NCBI GenBank assembly: GCA_009731375.1
Contig: BJOX01000307.1
Location: 635,807-680,370, forward strand
Origin: Paulinella micropora
Lineage: Eukaryota > Cercozoa > Imbricatea > Euglyphida
DNA: 44,564 bases
Direction of reading: 5' to 3'
Part shown: piece after piece, positions 10,763 to 25,449 of the stretch
Layout: each line of letters begins with the position of its first letter
Numbering within the stretch: the first letter of the stretch is position 1
Notes under the pieces: model-generated
The model's database searches: none
What the model was told of the DNA's origin: nothing
What the model saw: the letters and a program-made list of their open reading frames with translations, nothing else
Position numbers and translations under genes: made by a program

Positions 10763-11004
10763 CAAACGCACTCTTAGTTTTCATCTGCTAATACTTAGAA
10801 GATTTTAAGTGTGCACACTTAAGATTTAGAATTGATCTGGCTAAAGTAACGTAACGCAAGCAATAGCTAGCCAGCCGCCATGGCCACGGACAATTCTAAC
10901 TTCAACCTACTCAAACAGAGGACAGAATGCGAGAATCTTTGACAAAAATGCACTAGCATATTGAAATATACACGATGAATAATAAACAAAACATACCTGT
11001 TCCA
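10763..11004. other. Non-coding spacer inside the TIR element
   Basis: Between the left TIR and the stop of the - strand gene. AT-rich; I see no reading frame. It holds AATAAA at 10979-10984 on the + strand; polyadenylation signals for the - strand gene would read the other way. Confidence 0.4.
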
Positions 11005-16271
<5,267 letters not shown>

Positions 16272-16441
16272 GGCGTTCAGAGGCGATGGGAAGCAAACTG
16301 CTTCAGACAACTTGAACACCTCTTGGGAGCTGGGAGGAGGAAGGCGGGGTCACTACGTGTTTTTCAAAAAAAAGGCAACGATCGACTTGTCGAGTCGCCA
16401 GGACCTTTTTTCGAGGGCTTTTTTCGAGGGCGAAGTGTGTT

Positions 16442-17290
16442 TATGACGCCATTTTGGTGCAGACAATTCTCTATGAAACAAGTGAGATTGAAAAGGAAAA
16501 TACGTTTCCGGCTCCTTCCAACGTCTGACTTGAGCCGGAAACGTATTTTCCTGTTCAATCTCACTTGTTTCATAGAAAATTCTCTGCACCAATTCCGACA
16601 GAAAATCCTTGGTCGGTTTTGAATGGGTGCATCCATCTATGTAGCGCGCTAAAAATAGGCTTTGGAAACATTTGTGCTTTCATATTTGTGTGTTACCTTT
16701 GGTTATCTATACAATTCATTGCTCCCAACTGTTCTGTTCCTGCAGGTGAACCATGTCATTTTTTGCCCGTTATGTGTGAAATTCTACAAAACTTGGTGCA
16801 GAGCGCTTCAAGTCAAAACAATGTATTTTGAAATGATTTTATGTTTCCGGCTCTTTCTATCGTCTGACTTGAGCCGGAACGATAATAATTTTGTGTGTGT
16901 TTGTTTTTATTTTGAAATAACTATGCACCAAATTTTCTCTACTCCGCACGGTTATTTTTTGAATTGTGAAGCAGTATATCTGCTGCGTGCTTGATAAAAA
17001 CATTTAATCTACTATGATTGTGTTTACAATACATTATCTTTCATTTTGTATGAAATAAGTATCGAAATATTTCAGTTTCTGTGTGTGATAACACATGCAT
17101 TTTTCTACACATATTTGAATTGTTTGACAAACTTGGTGCACAGCGCTTGAAGTCAAAACAAGATATTTTGAAATGATTTTATGTTTCCTGCTCTTTCTAT
17201 CGTCTGACTTGAGCCGGAACGATAATATTTTGGTGTGTGTTTGTTTTTACTTTGAAATAACCATGCACCAAATTTCCCCCACTCCACTCA
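16442..17290. repeat. Three related hairpin-bearing repeats between the divergent genes
   Basis: Copies at about 16442-16605, 16793-16950 and 17130-17285 share an inverted core: a CCGGCTC arm, a loop like TTTCTATCGTCTGACTT, and a GAGCCGG arm. In copy 1 the arms are ~59 bp each (16456-16514 and 16532-16590) and almost perfect, bounded by GGTGCAGA and TCTGCACC. Copies 2 and 3 match each other over ~150 bp as direct repeats. They lie upstream of both genes of the element, so they may act in transcription; they could equally be small foldback insertions. Confidence 0.75.
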
Positions 17291-17337
17291 GTGATGGATC
17301 CATCCCCCATCTATCTATCTGTCTGTCTGTCTATCTG

Positions 17338-17368
<31 letters not shown>

Positions 17369-17376
17369 CTCGCTCC

Positions 17377-17461
<85 letters not shown>

Positions 17462-17466
17462 ATCAG

Positions 17467-17539
<73 letters not shown>

Positions 17540-17632
17540 CTCGCTCCCTCTCTCTCTCTCTCTATCGATATCTGTCTGTCTGGCTGTCTATCTATCTATC
17601 TATCTATCTATCTCTCTCTCTCTCTCTCCCTA
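17291..17632. repeat. (TCTA)n and (TC)n arrays
   Basis: Alternating TCTA, TCTG and CT tracts. No coding content. Confidence 0.95.
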
Positions 17633-17945
17633 CGACGTTTTGATCCAATGCAGATTACTGGTTTGTTCCTATCTGACTTTTCCAGAGTGAGAATTCCGAA
17701 GTTAGAGTGGAACGAACACTCAAACTGGGTGCGCAGCGTGCAGCGTTTTTGATGTCCAGTCAAATGCAGGTGCGCTAGCAACTGTGTTCTGACTGGAAAC
17801 CACGCAGACGACTTTTGGATCCAGTGCAGCGTTATAGGTCTCCAGTCTAAAACAGTGTCCAGCATTGAATCATGACGCTAGTACATGTTTTCAGACTGGA
17901 GCTCACGTGACTATCCCGTAAACAAATAAATAATCTTTCATTTTG
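17633..17945. promoter_or_regulatory. Possible promoter area of the SET-like gene
   Basis: About 310 bp of ordinary complexity upstream of the + strand gene. It has four CCAGTC/GACTGG motifs (near 17756, 17791, 17839 and 17895, in both orientations) and a CACGTG at 17905. That spacing is unusual for random DNA and could be binding sites. The call is an inference from position. Confidence 0.3.
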
Positions 17946-17986
17946 TATGAAATCTTTCTTTTCTTTTCTTTTCTTGTCTTTTCTTT

Positions 17987-18027
<41 letters not shown>

Positions 18028-18085
18028 TTCTTCTTCTTCTTCTTCTTCTTCTTCTTCTTCTTCTTCTTCTTCTTCTTCTTCTTCT
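17946..18085. repeat. (TTTC)n and (TTC)n tract before the SET-like exon
   Basis: A pyrimidine tract ending in TTCTAG, which would serve as the polypyrimidine tract and acceptor of an exon starting near 18087. Confidence 0.8.
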
Positions 18086-18086
18086 A

Positions 18087-18767
18087 GGTCTAAGACCAGG
18101 ATGCTGCCCGGGCGCATACGTGCCAGGAGGGCACCCGTTTAGGTAGGATTGCTGGAGCAAAGAGCCGCCCACCTGCGGTCTATTTGTCGACGCAGACGTG
18201 CTGCCAGCCAGCTTCACATAAGGGGAGATGCGTTCTGGAAGTGTCCCTATCGGGCCTGCCACCAACGATGCATTCTCACAACACTTCACAATGAGACTCG
18301 ATCGTGGCCTGAGCATCGGGATGCAGCCAATCACTTTGCTTGGTCCAGACAGCCGAAACCCAATGCATTTAATCAATAGCTCTTCCGCTGGCTTCAACGA
18401 CGGATCTACGTCCAGAGCTCACAATGCCAAGATCAGCAAAAAGCAGCTAGTGGTTACTCTGACGAGTGACGTCCGCAGAGATCATGAAATTTTGCTCTCC
18501 TACAGTCAGAACGACGCTCTCGTAGTGACAACCAGCCCAAGTGACGCGCATCCTGATTGGTTGAAGGAAGCGTTAAGCAACAGGGAGAGAATTCCAGTCT
18601 GGACATTCGACCTTGCAGATGGCATCCATCTGTACTTCATCGTACCTCCTGCACAGCAACCGCTTCTCGAATCACGCTCGCTGTCCTTACCTGAGAAGCA
18701 TGCTTTGATTCGTTCATTGTCAGACATGCCACCACCACGATCAAAGACGCTCTGTATCACAACATAG
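18087..18767 (+). pseudogene. SET-domain-like protein in the TIR element, with an in-frame stop
   Basis: The + strand frame reads TCGLFVDADVLPASFT, a TAA stop, then GEMRSGS and on to 18767. This fits the opening of a SET domain (G-x-GLFA, then a Gly-Glu after a short strand). Further on, NPMHLINSSSAGFNDGS fits the N-x-x-x-x-INHSC-x-PN block with the HSC core changed, and LTSDVRRDHEILLSYSQ fits the closing strand (rdI-x-x-geELl-x-dYg). SET enzymes methylate lysine using S-adenosylmethionine; the Asn-His pair that binds it is not intact, so activity is doubtful. The stop at 18216-18218 may be mutation or removed by splicing (ATAAG at 18219 is a possible acceptor). A different reading is an unrelated beta-rich protein. 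Confidence 0.5.
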
Positions 18768-18799
18768 AAGAAGCAACAACTTTTGGGCAGTACTGTTAA

Positions 18800-18974
18800 C
18801 GAGCTCTTCAGATCATCTTCGGGGGCTAGCTTGAAGAGAGAAGCATCTCGGATTACTGTTCTTGATGGTGAGAAGCATCTCACGCAGCAGCCACCAATCA
18901 GAGTCTTGAAGAGAGAAGCATCTGATGCGACTGTAGTTCTTGCACGTGCATCGTCGTCAAGCTTGATGGTCTTC
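18800..18974 (+). CDS. Small repeat-bearing exon(s) after the SET-like region
   Basis: The segment encodes two copies of a LKREAS motif (SLKREASRITVLD and RVLKREASDATVVL) separated by a part that could be a short intron (GTGAGAAG to CAATCAG, about 18867-18901). It could end at the donor GTAATT after 18974 in phase 0, which fits the next exon (19042). Function unknown. Confidence 0.4.
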
Positions 18975-19041
18975 GTAATTCTTTCGCTAGTAGCGCTTTA
19001 CATATATCGTTCCTAATATTTGGTTTTTGCTGTTTTCTTAG

Positions 19042-19827
19042 AGTCGTATTGATCCCTTCGCGCTTCTAGAAGGTTTAGTCTCAGATGCTGAAGCAGAGAC
19101 TGAATGCGACGAGGTAGACCCTTAATTTTATATCTCTCTGTGATAAAGTTATAACGCGTGCGTTATAATTAGCTTCTTTCTTTTGTGTTCTCAGGATGAA
19201 GCGCTCGTGGTTCAGACTGCGCCACCTACTGAAGTCGAGACTGCATGCGATGAGGTAGTACTACTAACTAGTATGCCCTTAATTGTATTCTTTCCACGCG
19301 ATTAACCTTAATATTATGTCTCAGGACGAAGCGCTCGTGAGTCAGAAGGCGCCGCCCACTGAAGTTGATACTGAATGCATTGAGGTAGTATGCACTGAAC
19401 CTTTGCGTTATGATCAACTTCTTTGTTTTGTGTTCTTAGGATGAAGAGTCCGTGACTGCGCCACCCGCAACCTCTGAGCACATGAAAAAACTAGCAGCAC
19501 TAGTGGCTTCAGATGAATTTCTTCTTTATATTGACAAGGAGGAGGTTTTCTGCCTGCATGCCTGCCTGCATGCTTGCTTGCTCTTAGTAAGCTTGCTTGC
19601 TTGCTCTTAGTAAGTTTGCTTGCTTGCTTAATATTCACCTTCCTCACTATTACCAACACCCTTGTCAATGACATGACACACCGTCACGCCCTTGTTTGTC
19701 TCAGGAAATAGAATATGATTTCGCTTGTCCCGTCCGGCGCTTGCAACCTGCACGACGTTCGTATGTTATCGAGGACGTCATGAGCTCATCCCAGCCTTTA
19801 TACGTCGCAATATGCGTGGCTGTTTGA
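19042..19827 (+). CDS. Five phase-0 exons, two of them tandem duplicates (3' part of the SET-like gene)
   Basis: Exons 19042-19113 (72 bp), 19195-19254 (60), 19325-19384 (60), 19440-19544 (105) and 19705-19827 (123, ending in TGA) are each a whole number of codons. Donors are GAG|GTAGAC, GAG|GTAGTA, GAG|GTAGTA and GAG|GTTTTC; acceptors are TCAG or TTAG before GA. Exons 2 and 3 encode near-identical 20-residue units (DEALVVQTAPPTEVETACDE and its copy), exon 1 ends like a unit and exon 4 starts like one. The stop lies inside the right TIR. The product is acidic and of unknown role, probably the tail of the SET-like protein. Confidence 0.7.
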
Positions 19828-20235
19828 TGCTGTTTCGGACTTGGGTCAGAGGCGCCGTGTCTTAGTGTCATTCCAAGCCATGTTTTGTGAGTTTTTGTCT
19901 ATGTCAGAACTCATCTTGGGAAGTCCTCAAATATTAGTGATCATTGCGTAAAACGGTGAAAGTAATACATGCTGCACTGTTTGCGTGTGTTTCAGTTGAA
20001 ATTCAGCACATTTGACACCAAATGACTTGAAAAAAGCAGCTTTTTATACTGTTCCGGACCCTTACCGACCCATGAAAAACATTGAAGTCAAAGTGAAGTG
20101 TTTTAATATCATTTTTAAATGATTTTCTAGCTTCTCCGTGATTTCTGAGCATGTTTCGCAAGTCTTAGAAAAACCGGTCCAAACCTTGAAAAATTTGGGA
20201 AAATGTACATGCTACAGTCGGGCGAATCCCAAGTT
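19803..20235 (-). repeat. Right terminal inverted repeat (433 bp)
   Basis: Reverse complement of 10317-10762, ending GCGAATCCCAAGTT against the ATCC duplication. It contains the last 25 bases of coding sequence and the stop (19825-19827) of the + strand gene. Confidence 0.92.
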
Positions 20236-20239
20236 ATCC
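20236..20239. repeat. Target-site duplication, right copy (ATCC)
   Basis: Partner of 10313-10316. Confidence 0.88.
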
Positions 20240-21588
20240 CAGTTGGGAAGTTTACATTGCTGGAAAGGCTCTTTGAGTTCCTGAATGTGGACCACGTGGG
20301 GCCGTTGCCGCCGGTGGGGCCGGCGAAAGATAAGTTCTTGATGACGGTCATTGATAGGGCGAGCAATTACGTCTGGGCGATACCGGTGCCTGACACGACG
20401 GCGGAGACGACAGCCAGGGAGCTGATCGATCGAATCCTATGTGTGGTGGGGGTCCCCAAGACGATCTGCTCAGATAAGGGGCAAGCCTTTGATTACGAGC
20501 TGATGGTAAAGCTCGCGAAGTTTTATGGTGTTCACTTGCAGTACGTGACACCGTACAATCCGAGGGCTAATGGCAAGATTGAGCGGGTGCATATGCTTAA
20601 GTCGGCTCTAAGGACCCACTGCAAGAAGAGTCAGCTCTTGTGGAGGGAGGTGGTCCCGAGCTTTGTTTTCGCTATGAACGCGATGCCATCGAAGGCTCTT
20701 GGAGCGGGGGCGGAATGTAGGTCCCCGTATCAGATAGTGTACGAGCAGGAGCCGGTGATGCCCCAACACTTGGTATATCAGGATGGGCCTGGGCTTGCGT
20801 TGGACGATGATGAGCTCTGGGGGGTTCGTATGCGGGTCTCCATGGAGGCCATGCAAGCGGTTAGGCAAGCGAGGCTGGCGGAACAGACTCGCCAGCTGAG
20901 CAAAGAACCATTGAAACAGGACTTGTCTATGGTGACGTATAAGCCGGGGGACATCGTAATGTTGTACTACCCGCAGGTTCCGAAGGGCATATCATCTAAG
21001 ATGTTTGTGCACTGGAAGGGGCCATATCAGGTGGCGCAACAGACAGGGCCGTTTAACTATCGGATTAGAGGCAGGGGGGAGAACAAGATTGTAAATGTTC
21101 GACGCCCCATTAAGTACGATCCGTTCCTGATGGAGAACGAGACGCTCCAGGAAGCGCTCGTCAGGGAAAAGAGAGGGTTTCAGGACCCTCCTAAGTTGGG
21201 GACGGATAAGGAACCCGATGGTGCGAAGCCTGGGGACCAGAAGGGCCAGGAGGGGAAGAAGGCACGGGCCCCCGAGGATGGCGTCGGCCGGAAAAGCTCC
21301 AAGGGGCCTGAGGTCGGGGAGAGGGGGTCAGATACGGGTCGCAAACCACCCACGGAGGCGGCGAAGAGGGCGGCGGATAATGATCTAATCTACTCGGAAC
21401 CAGGAAGTAGGCCGGGAAAGCATAGGAAGACGGAAGTGCAGGCGGAGCCGGAGGAGCCAATTGAGCCCTCGCAGGTGGACGTCAAGCACAAGTTATGGAA
21501 GGAGGGTAATAAGACACTGGGGATGAAGTGGGTTCTAGATTGGTTCTATCTGGTCAGGCCCCCAACTAGATTCGTTGCAAAATTTTAA
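20236..21588 (+). pseudogene. Integrase catalytic core and C-terminal region of the gypsy element
   Basis: The frame resumes at IPVGKF and runs open to 21588. The DDE triad is visible: Asp in LNVDHVGPLP, Asp in ICSDKGQAF, and Glu in NGKIERVHMLKS. The C-terminal part has the GPY/F-type segment (KPGDIVMLYY, then VHWKGPYQVAQQTGPFNYRI), followed by a long charged, Pro/Glu/Lys-rich tail. No chromodomain is evident. The core looks intact; only its separation from the zinc-binding half by 9.9 kb breaks it. Confidence 0.9.
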
Positions 21589-22039
21589 AGGAGACAAGGA
21601 TGCTCTCTTTGTGATGAAGGTTGTGGGACTGACGAAGGACTCGAGAAAGACTCGATCGTCGGAGAGTGCGCTTAAGAACCTTCCGCCTATGCTGCAGTTC
21701 TACCGGTCATGGGAAAGGGATACGGTTGAGAACCGGATGTACCGCGAGTATGTCCCGGTATGGTGGGATGCTGCGAATAGGGAAATATGGGATGCCAAGA
21801 TAGATCCAGCCACACGGAAGAGTGACAGTGATCACGAGGCATGGACCATAGCGGCGTGGCCGAGGGGAGTGCTAGATTGCCCCTTCGAGTTACACGACGG
21901 GCACATTCCGCAGAAGGTATGGGACATGCTCAAACAAAGCGGGGTGGACTTAAGGCTAATCGGGGGTGCACACGCAACGGAAACGGTGCGGGGAAAGAAG
22001 CATCCGAGCCAGAAGGGGCAAAGCATCCGGGATGCGTAA
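21575..22039 (+). CDS. ORF after integrase in the gypsy element
   Basis: A 154-residue frame overlapping the end of integrase by 14 bp. It has several Trp residues (PVWWDAANREIWDAKID, TIAAWPRG) and a charged C-terminus. Its first residues continue the sense of the integrase tail (WFYLVRPP, then FKGDKDALFVMKV), so it may be the integrase C-terminus displaced by a frameshift rather than a separate gene. No family is recognised. Confidence 0.5.
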   Translation: MQNFKGDKDALFVMKVVGLTKDSRKTRSSESALKNLPPMLQFYRSWERDTVENRMYREYVPVWWDAANREIWDAKIDPATRKSDSDHEAWTIAAWPRGVLDCPFELHDGHIPQKVWDMLKQSGVDLRLIGGAHATETVRGKKHPSQKGQSIRDA

Positions 22040-22627
22040 GGGGAGAAGGAAACGGAATTCGGGTCGGGGGGGGGGGGGGATTGAAGTTGGGCGCACATTG
22101 ACCATAGTGTGTGGGAAAAATGGTACTGAGGGTCCTACTCAACATTAAAACTTTACGGACGCGGTACAGGGGGTGAACTCGGCGAGAAGGCCAACGTCGT
22201 TTTAAGGTTTGGACTCGTGGAGTTCGGTCAATTCGAACTTCGGGGCCAAGGCACCATTCACATTTGACGGATTAGACAGGGTCTGGTTGGTGGTCGGCCG
22301 GACTATAGGACTGTGACTTCGAGGAAATCGCGCGCGTAGGGTTGAAGACGTGAGCTGGCCGAGTGTCAGATTCACGATCTTCGGGCATTATTAAGTCTCG
22401 GAACTTAGCCCACATGAAGCACAAGCCTATAATTCGTTGAATGGCTCTTGATAAGATTTGATCAGGGGTCGAGCTAGGGTAGCTCTTGGGGTGGTGGACA
22501 GTCGGCTGGGATTCCCCAGAAAGCCGGTACTGACGGGATTATACTTATTATTACGAGATGTAGTCTCCGTTGGTATTACTCCAGAATTGAGATCCGAGCG
22601 ATCTCAAGGGAGGGGGAAGGGGTGCTA
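22040..22627 (+). other. 3' UTR of the gypsy element
   Basis: Non-coding. From about 22080 it matches 23297-23808 closely (GAAGTTGGGC[G/A]CACATTGACC, then CATTTGACGGATTAGACAGG and more), so it belongs to the element and not to the host. A G run lies at about 22065-22078. Confidence 0.7.
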
Positions 22628-23195
22628 TGTAACACCCACGGTATACTACATCCTTTTTACGCTATTAGGGTTTACGGGAATTTACTCTTGGAAGTAATTT
22701 CTTGTTATTAAATGTATTTTAAGATGAATTCTTATTACATTTCCGGTTCTGATTAATACATCCGCTTTCAATGTTATATTAGGATAAGGAATATGAAAGG
22801 AAAGCTAGGAAGCGTGGATCCCATAGGACCTTAATACCTATATCTTACACTTAACCGTTTACCGACGTGGAAAAGGTTTTTAGGATGCAGATATTGAATA
22901 ACCTCCCACATTAATAGCGTTGACCCGATCCTTCTGCAGCAAATGTAGTAACCGTTGGAAGTTTTGGAAAAAGGTCACGGAAATTCCGTGAAATTTGACT
23001 GGGAGTTTATGGCTAAATAAGGGAAATCGCACTTATGGGTTGGTGTTTAGGGTACGTTTTGGCACTTGTGCAGGTTACGGACGTAACGCATCGTGTCAGA
23101 TGACCCGTTTCAGAGGGACACTCCTTTGACAGCGGTTTTTTCCTTTGGCTTGTTGTTTGGGTTCATATCTGGCTACCCTTTTTATAATATTATCA
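22628..23195 (+). repeat. Probable LTR (568 bp)
   Basis: It starts TGTAACACCCACGG, a common start for Ty3/gypsy LTRs, and ends ...ATTATCA, giving TG...CA ends. It follows the 3' UTR of the element. Its first ~160 bp are repeated at 23809-23966 after a second copy of the 3' UTR. The right end is inferred from the CA and the loss of pattern, since no full second LTR is present for comparison. Confidence 0.6.
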
Positions 23196-23296
23196 GAAGT
23201 GGAGGTTAGTTTTGAACCAGTTGTGTTCAATTATTAAATTCCCTTTTTTTAACTTTTCCTTTGAGCTCGTAAGGCTAGACCTCCGGTCTTAATACA
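23196..23296 (+). other. Short remnant after the LTR
   Basis: About 100 bp starting GAAGTGGAGG. If the LTR also served as 5' LTR of a second copy, this would be the primer-binding and leader region of that copy, with nearly all of its inside deleted. Confidence 0.4.
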
Positions 23297-23966
23297 GATG
23301 GAAGTTGGGCACACATTGACCATATGTGTGGAATATCGAGTACTGGGGGTCCTACTCAACTATAAAACTTTACAGACACGGTACGGGAGGAGAAATCGAC
23401 GAGAAGACCATCGTTGTTTGAAGATTTGGACTTTGGGGTTCGGTCAATTCGCATCTCGGGGCCAATGCACCATTCACATTTGACGGATTAGACAGGGTCT
23501 GGTTGGTGGTCGATCAGACTATGGGACTGTGACTTCGGGAAATCGCGCGCGTAGGGGACGTGGACTTTCCGAATGTTAGTTCACGATCTTCGGGCAACAT
23601 TAAGTCTAGGAACTTAGCCCACATGAAGCACAAGCCTTTAGTCTGTTGGATGACTCTTGGTAGATTGAATCGAGGGTCGAGCATGGATCGCTCTTGGGAT
23701 GGTGGACAATCGGCGGGGATTCCCCCATATGCCGGTACTGACCGAGATTATATGAAGATGTAGTCTCCGTTGGTATTACTCCATGATTAGGAGGGGGAAG
23801 GGGTGCTATGTAACACCCACGGTATACTACATCGTTATTTTGCTATTAGCTTTTTCGGGAATCACTCGTGGAAGTGATTTCTTGTTATTAAATGTATATT
23901 AAGATGAATGCTTATTACATTTCCGGCTTTTGAAATATACTTCCAGTTTTAATGCTATATTAGGAT
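23297..23966 (+). mobile_element. Second gypsy 3' end: 3' UTR and truncated LTR
   Basis: About 510 bp match 22080-22627, and the TGTAACACCC start recurs at 23809 with ~160 bp of LTR before the match ends. Divergence from the first copy is moderate, with many substitutions and small indels. This is a tandem remnant: LTR, deleted inside, 3' UTR, broken LTR. Confidence 0.75.
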
Positions 23967-24017
23967 AAAGGTTACTGAAGGATTCGAAATCGGAAAATTT
24001 GCAGTTGAATAAGAATA

Positions 24018-24132
24018 TACATCTTATAATAGTTTAATCATGAATTAGAACCACCGCCGCCCCACGAGTAATTCCTATTAAATGATTCCAATAGTGACAC
24101 AACGATATACTACAGACTAAGTTTGAAGTGAA

Positions 24133-24197
<65 letters not shown>

Positions 24198-24398
24198 TAA
24201 TAATGATATTAAGAAGAACATGAAACTTGTCAGTGACTAGCCTCTAGGGACTGATCATGATAATAATAAGTGGGTCGTTTCGATTTTGCTAATTGCCTGC
24301 CAAAAATTGAGGGATGGCTGCGCAAACTGAGTAATAGGCGTCACTATCAATATCAATGATATTCAAAAATGGTGACGACAAAAGCACTGTAACTTGCC
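24018..24398 (+). repeat. 381-bp direct repeat, left copy
   Basis: It begins TACATCTTATAAT and ends CTGTAACTTGCC, and includes an (AAT)n tract. The same sequence, with few changes, is at 32244-32622, on the other side of the non-LTR retrotransposon. It could be a very long target duplication, LTR-like ends, or the 3' end of an upstream copy of the same element. Confidence 0.9.
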
Positions 24399-24410
24399 AT
24401 AGAATCTCTC

Positions 24411-25077
24411 TTGGCCGACCTTACGGCCACCGGCACATCCATGGTACCATGGTTCCAACGAGCGAATACCCTGCAACTCATCCACCACCGTCTACGTCCC
24501 CGAACTGCCGCACCACCACGCCTCTCTATTCAAGGCATATTCAAACTACTACGAAACATACTCAAGGACGAGAAAGGCAACGACGCCATTACCAAATGGA
24601 TGTGCCACACCTCCTCTTCGGACCAATATACCTGATGGTGGATGTACGGCTATTGCTACGACCCAGTCCCTCATTCTCGACCTCACAGTCCCACACCCCT
24701 GGCCACCACACCTTCCAAATCGAGGACACCTTACCTCACTCCTACAGCTCTGGAGAACCCAACCGTCCATTCCCAAATGCTCCCAATGCAACCACCGCAA
24801 AGAAGGTCAACAAACCCTCCTCAACCGCCCCAACACTATATGGTTCTCTATCGACCGCCACCCTGGCCCGCTCCCAGATACAAAGACACGACCCGACGGG
24901 ACAAAGCACCCCCAGCAGAAACAACTCACCTTCCCACCCACTCTATGGATCAAGCCAGAAGCCGTGGGAGGAACGGAATCACACTCATACCAACTAGCTG
25001 GAGCAATTTGCAGTGCCGACGCCAAGAACACCGACCACCTGATCTTCCTCACCCACAACCAGATGGATCATGGCTCA
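24411..25077 (+). pseudogene. Possible ubiquitin-protease-like domain, frameshifted
   Basis: Two frames join near 24630. The first (24411-24635) contains GTSMVPWFQRANTLQLIHH. The second (about 24614-25080) holds DGGCTAIATTQSL, a CSQCNHRKEGQ motif, NTIWFSIDRHPGP, and SYQLAGAIC followed by DHLIFLTHN. The last part resembles the closing region of ubiquitin-specific proteases (YxLxGxxxH, HYxAY), and CxxC motifs are common there. The catalytic Cys and His are not clear. Cysteine proteases are known in some retrotransposons (for example an ULP1-type protease in Dualen). The call is tentative. Confidence 0.3.
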
Positions 25078-25449
25078 AACTAGATGATGCCACTGCCACC
25101 ATCCTTCCAGTTAAACAGGGCTGGAACCTCCTGGGCTCCCGCGCACTCATGGTGACTTACAACCGCCTGCCCAAGCCCCCCCTCAAGACGAGCCCTACCA
25201 ACCCACCCGCAACTGGCCCCACAACCCAACCTTTGCCGCCCTGCACCACATCAACCCCGAGCCAAGAACACCCCGAGCCAATAACACCCCGACCTATGCG
25301 GGGCACAAGCGCTATCAAGGCCCCTGCAGATCAACTGGCAACAACACCTTACCCTGAAAATCAAGAAACTGAAACGCCTCGCACAACCAGCCCCCTCGAC
25401 CCTTGCACCCATCAATATCCCGGCACGGGACCGCCATTCTTTCTCATTC

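Noticed and set aside
17903-18397. A - strand frame opposite the SET-like exon
   Set aside because: The + strand frame extends further, fits a known fold and leads into a phased exon chain; the - strand frame ends in Arg/Lys runs from the repeat.
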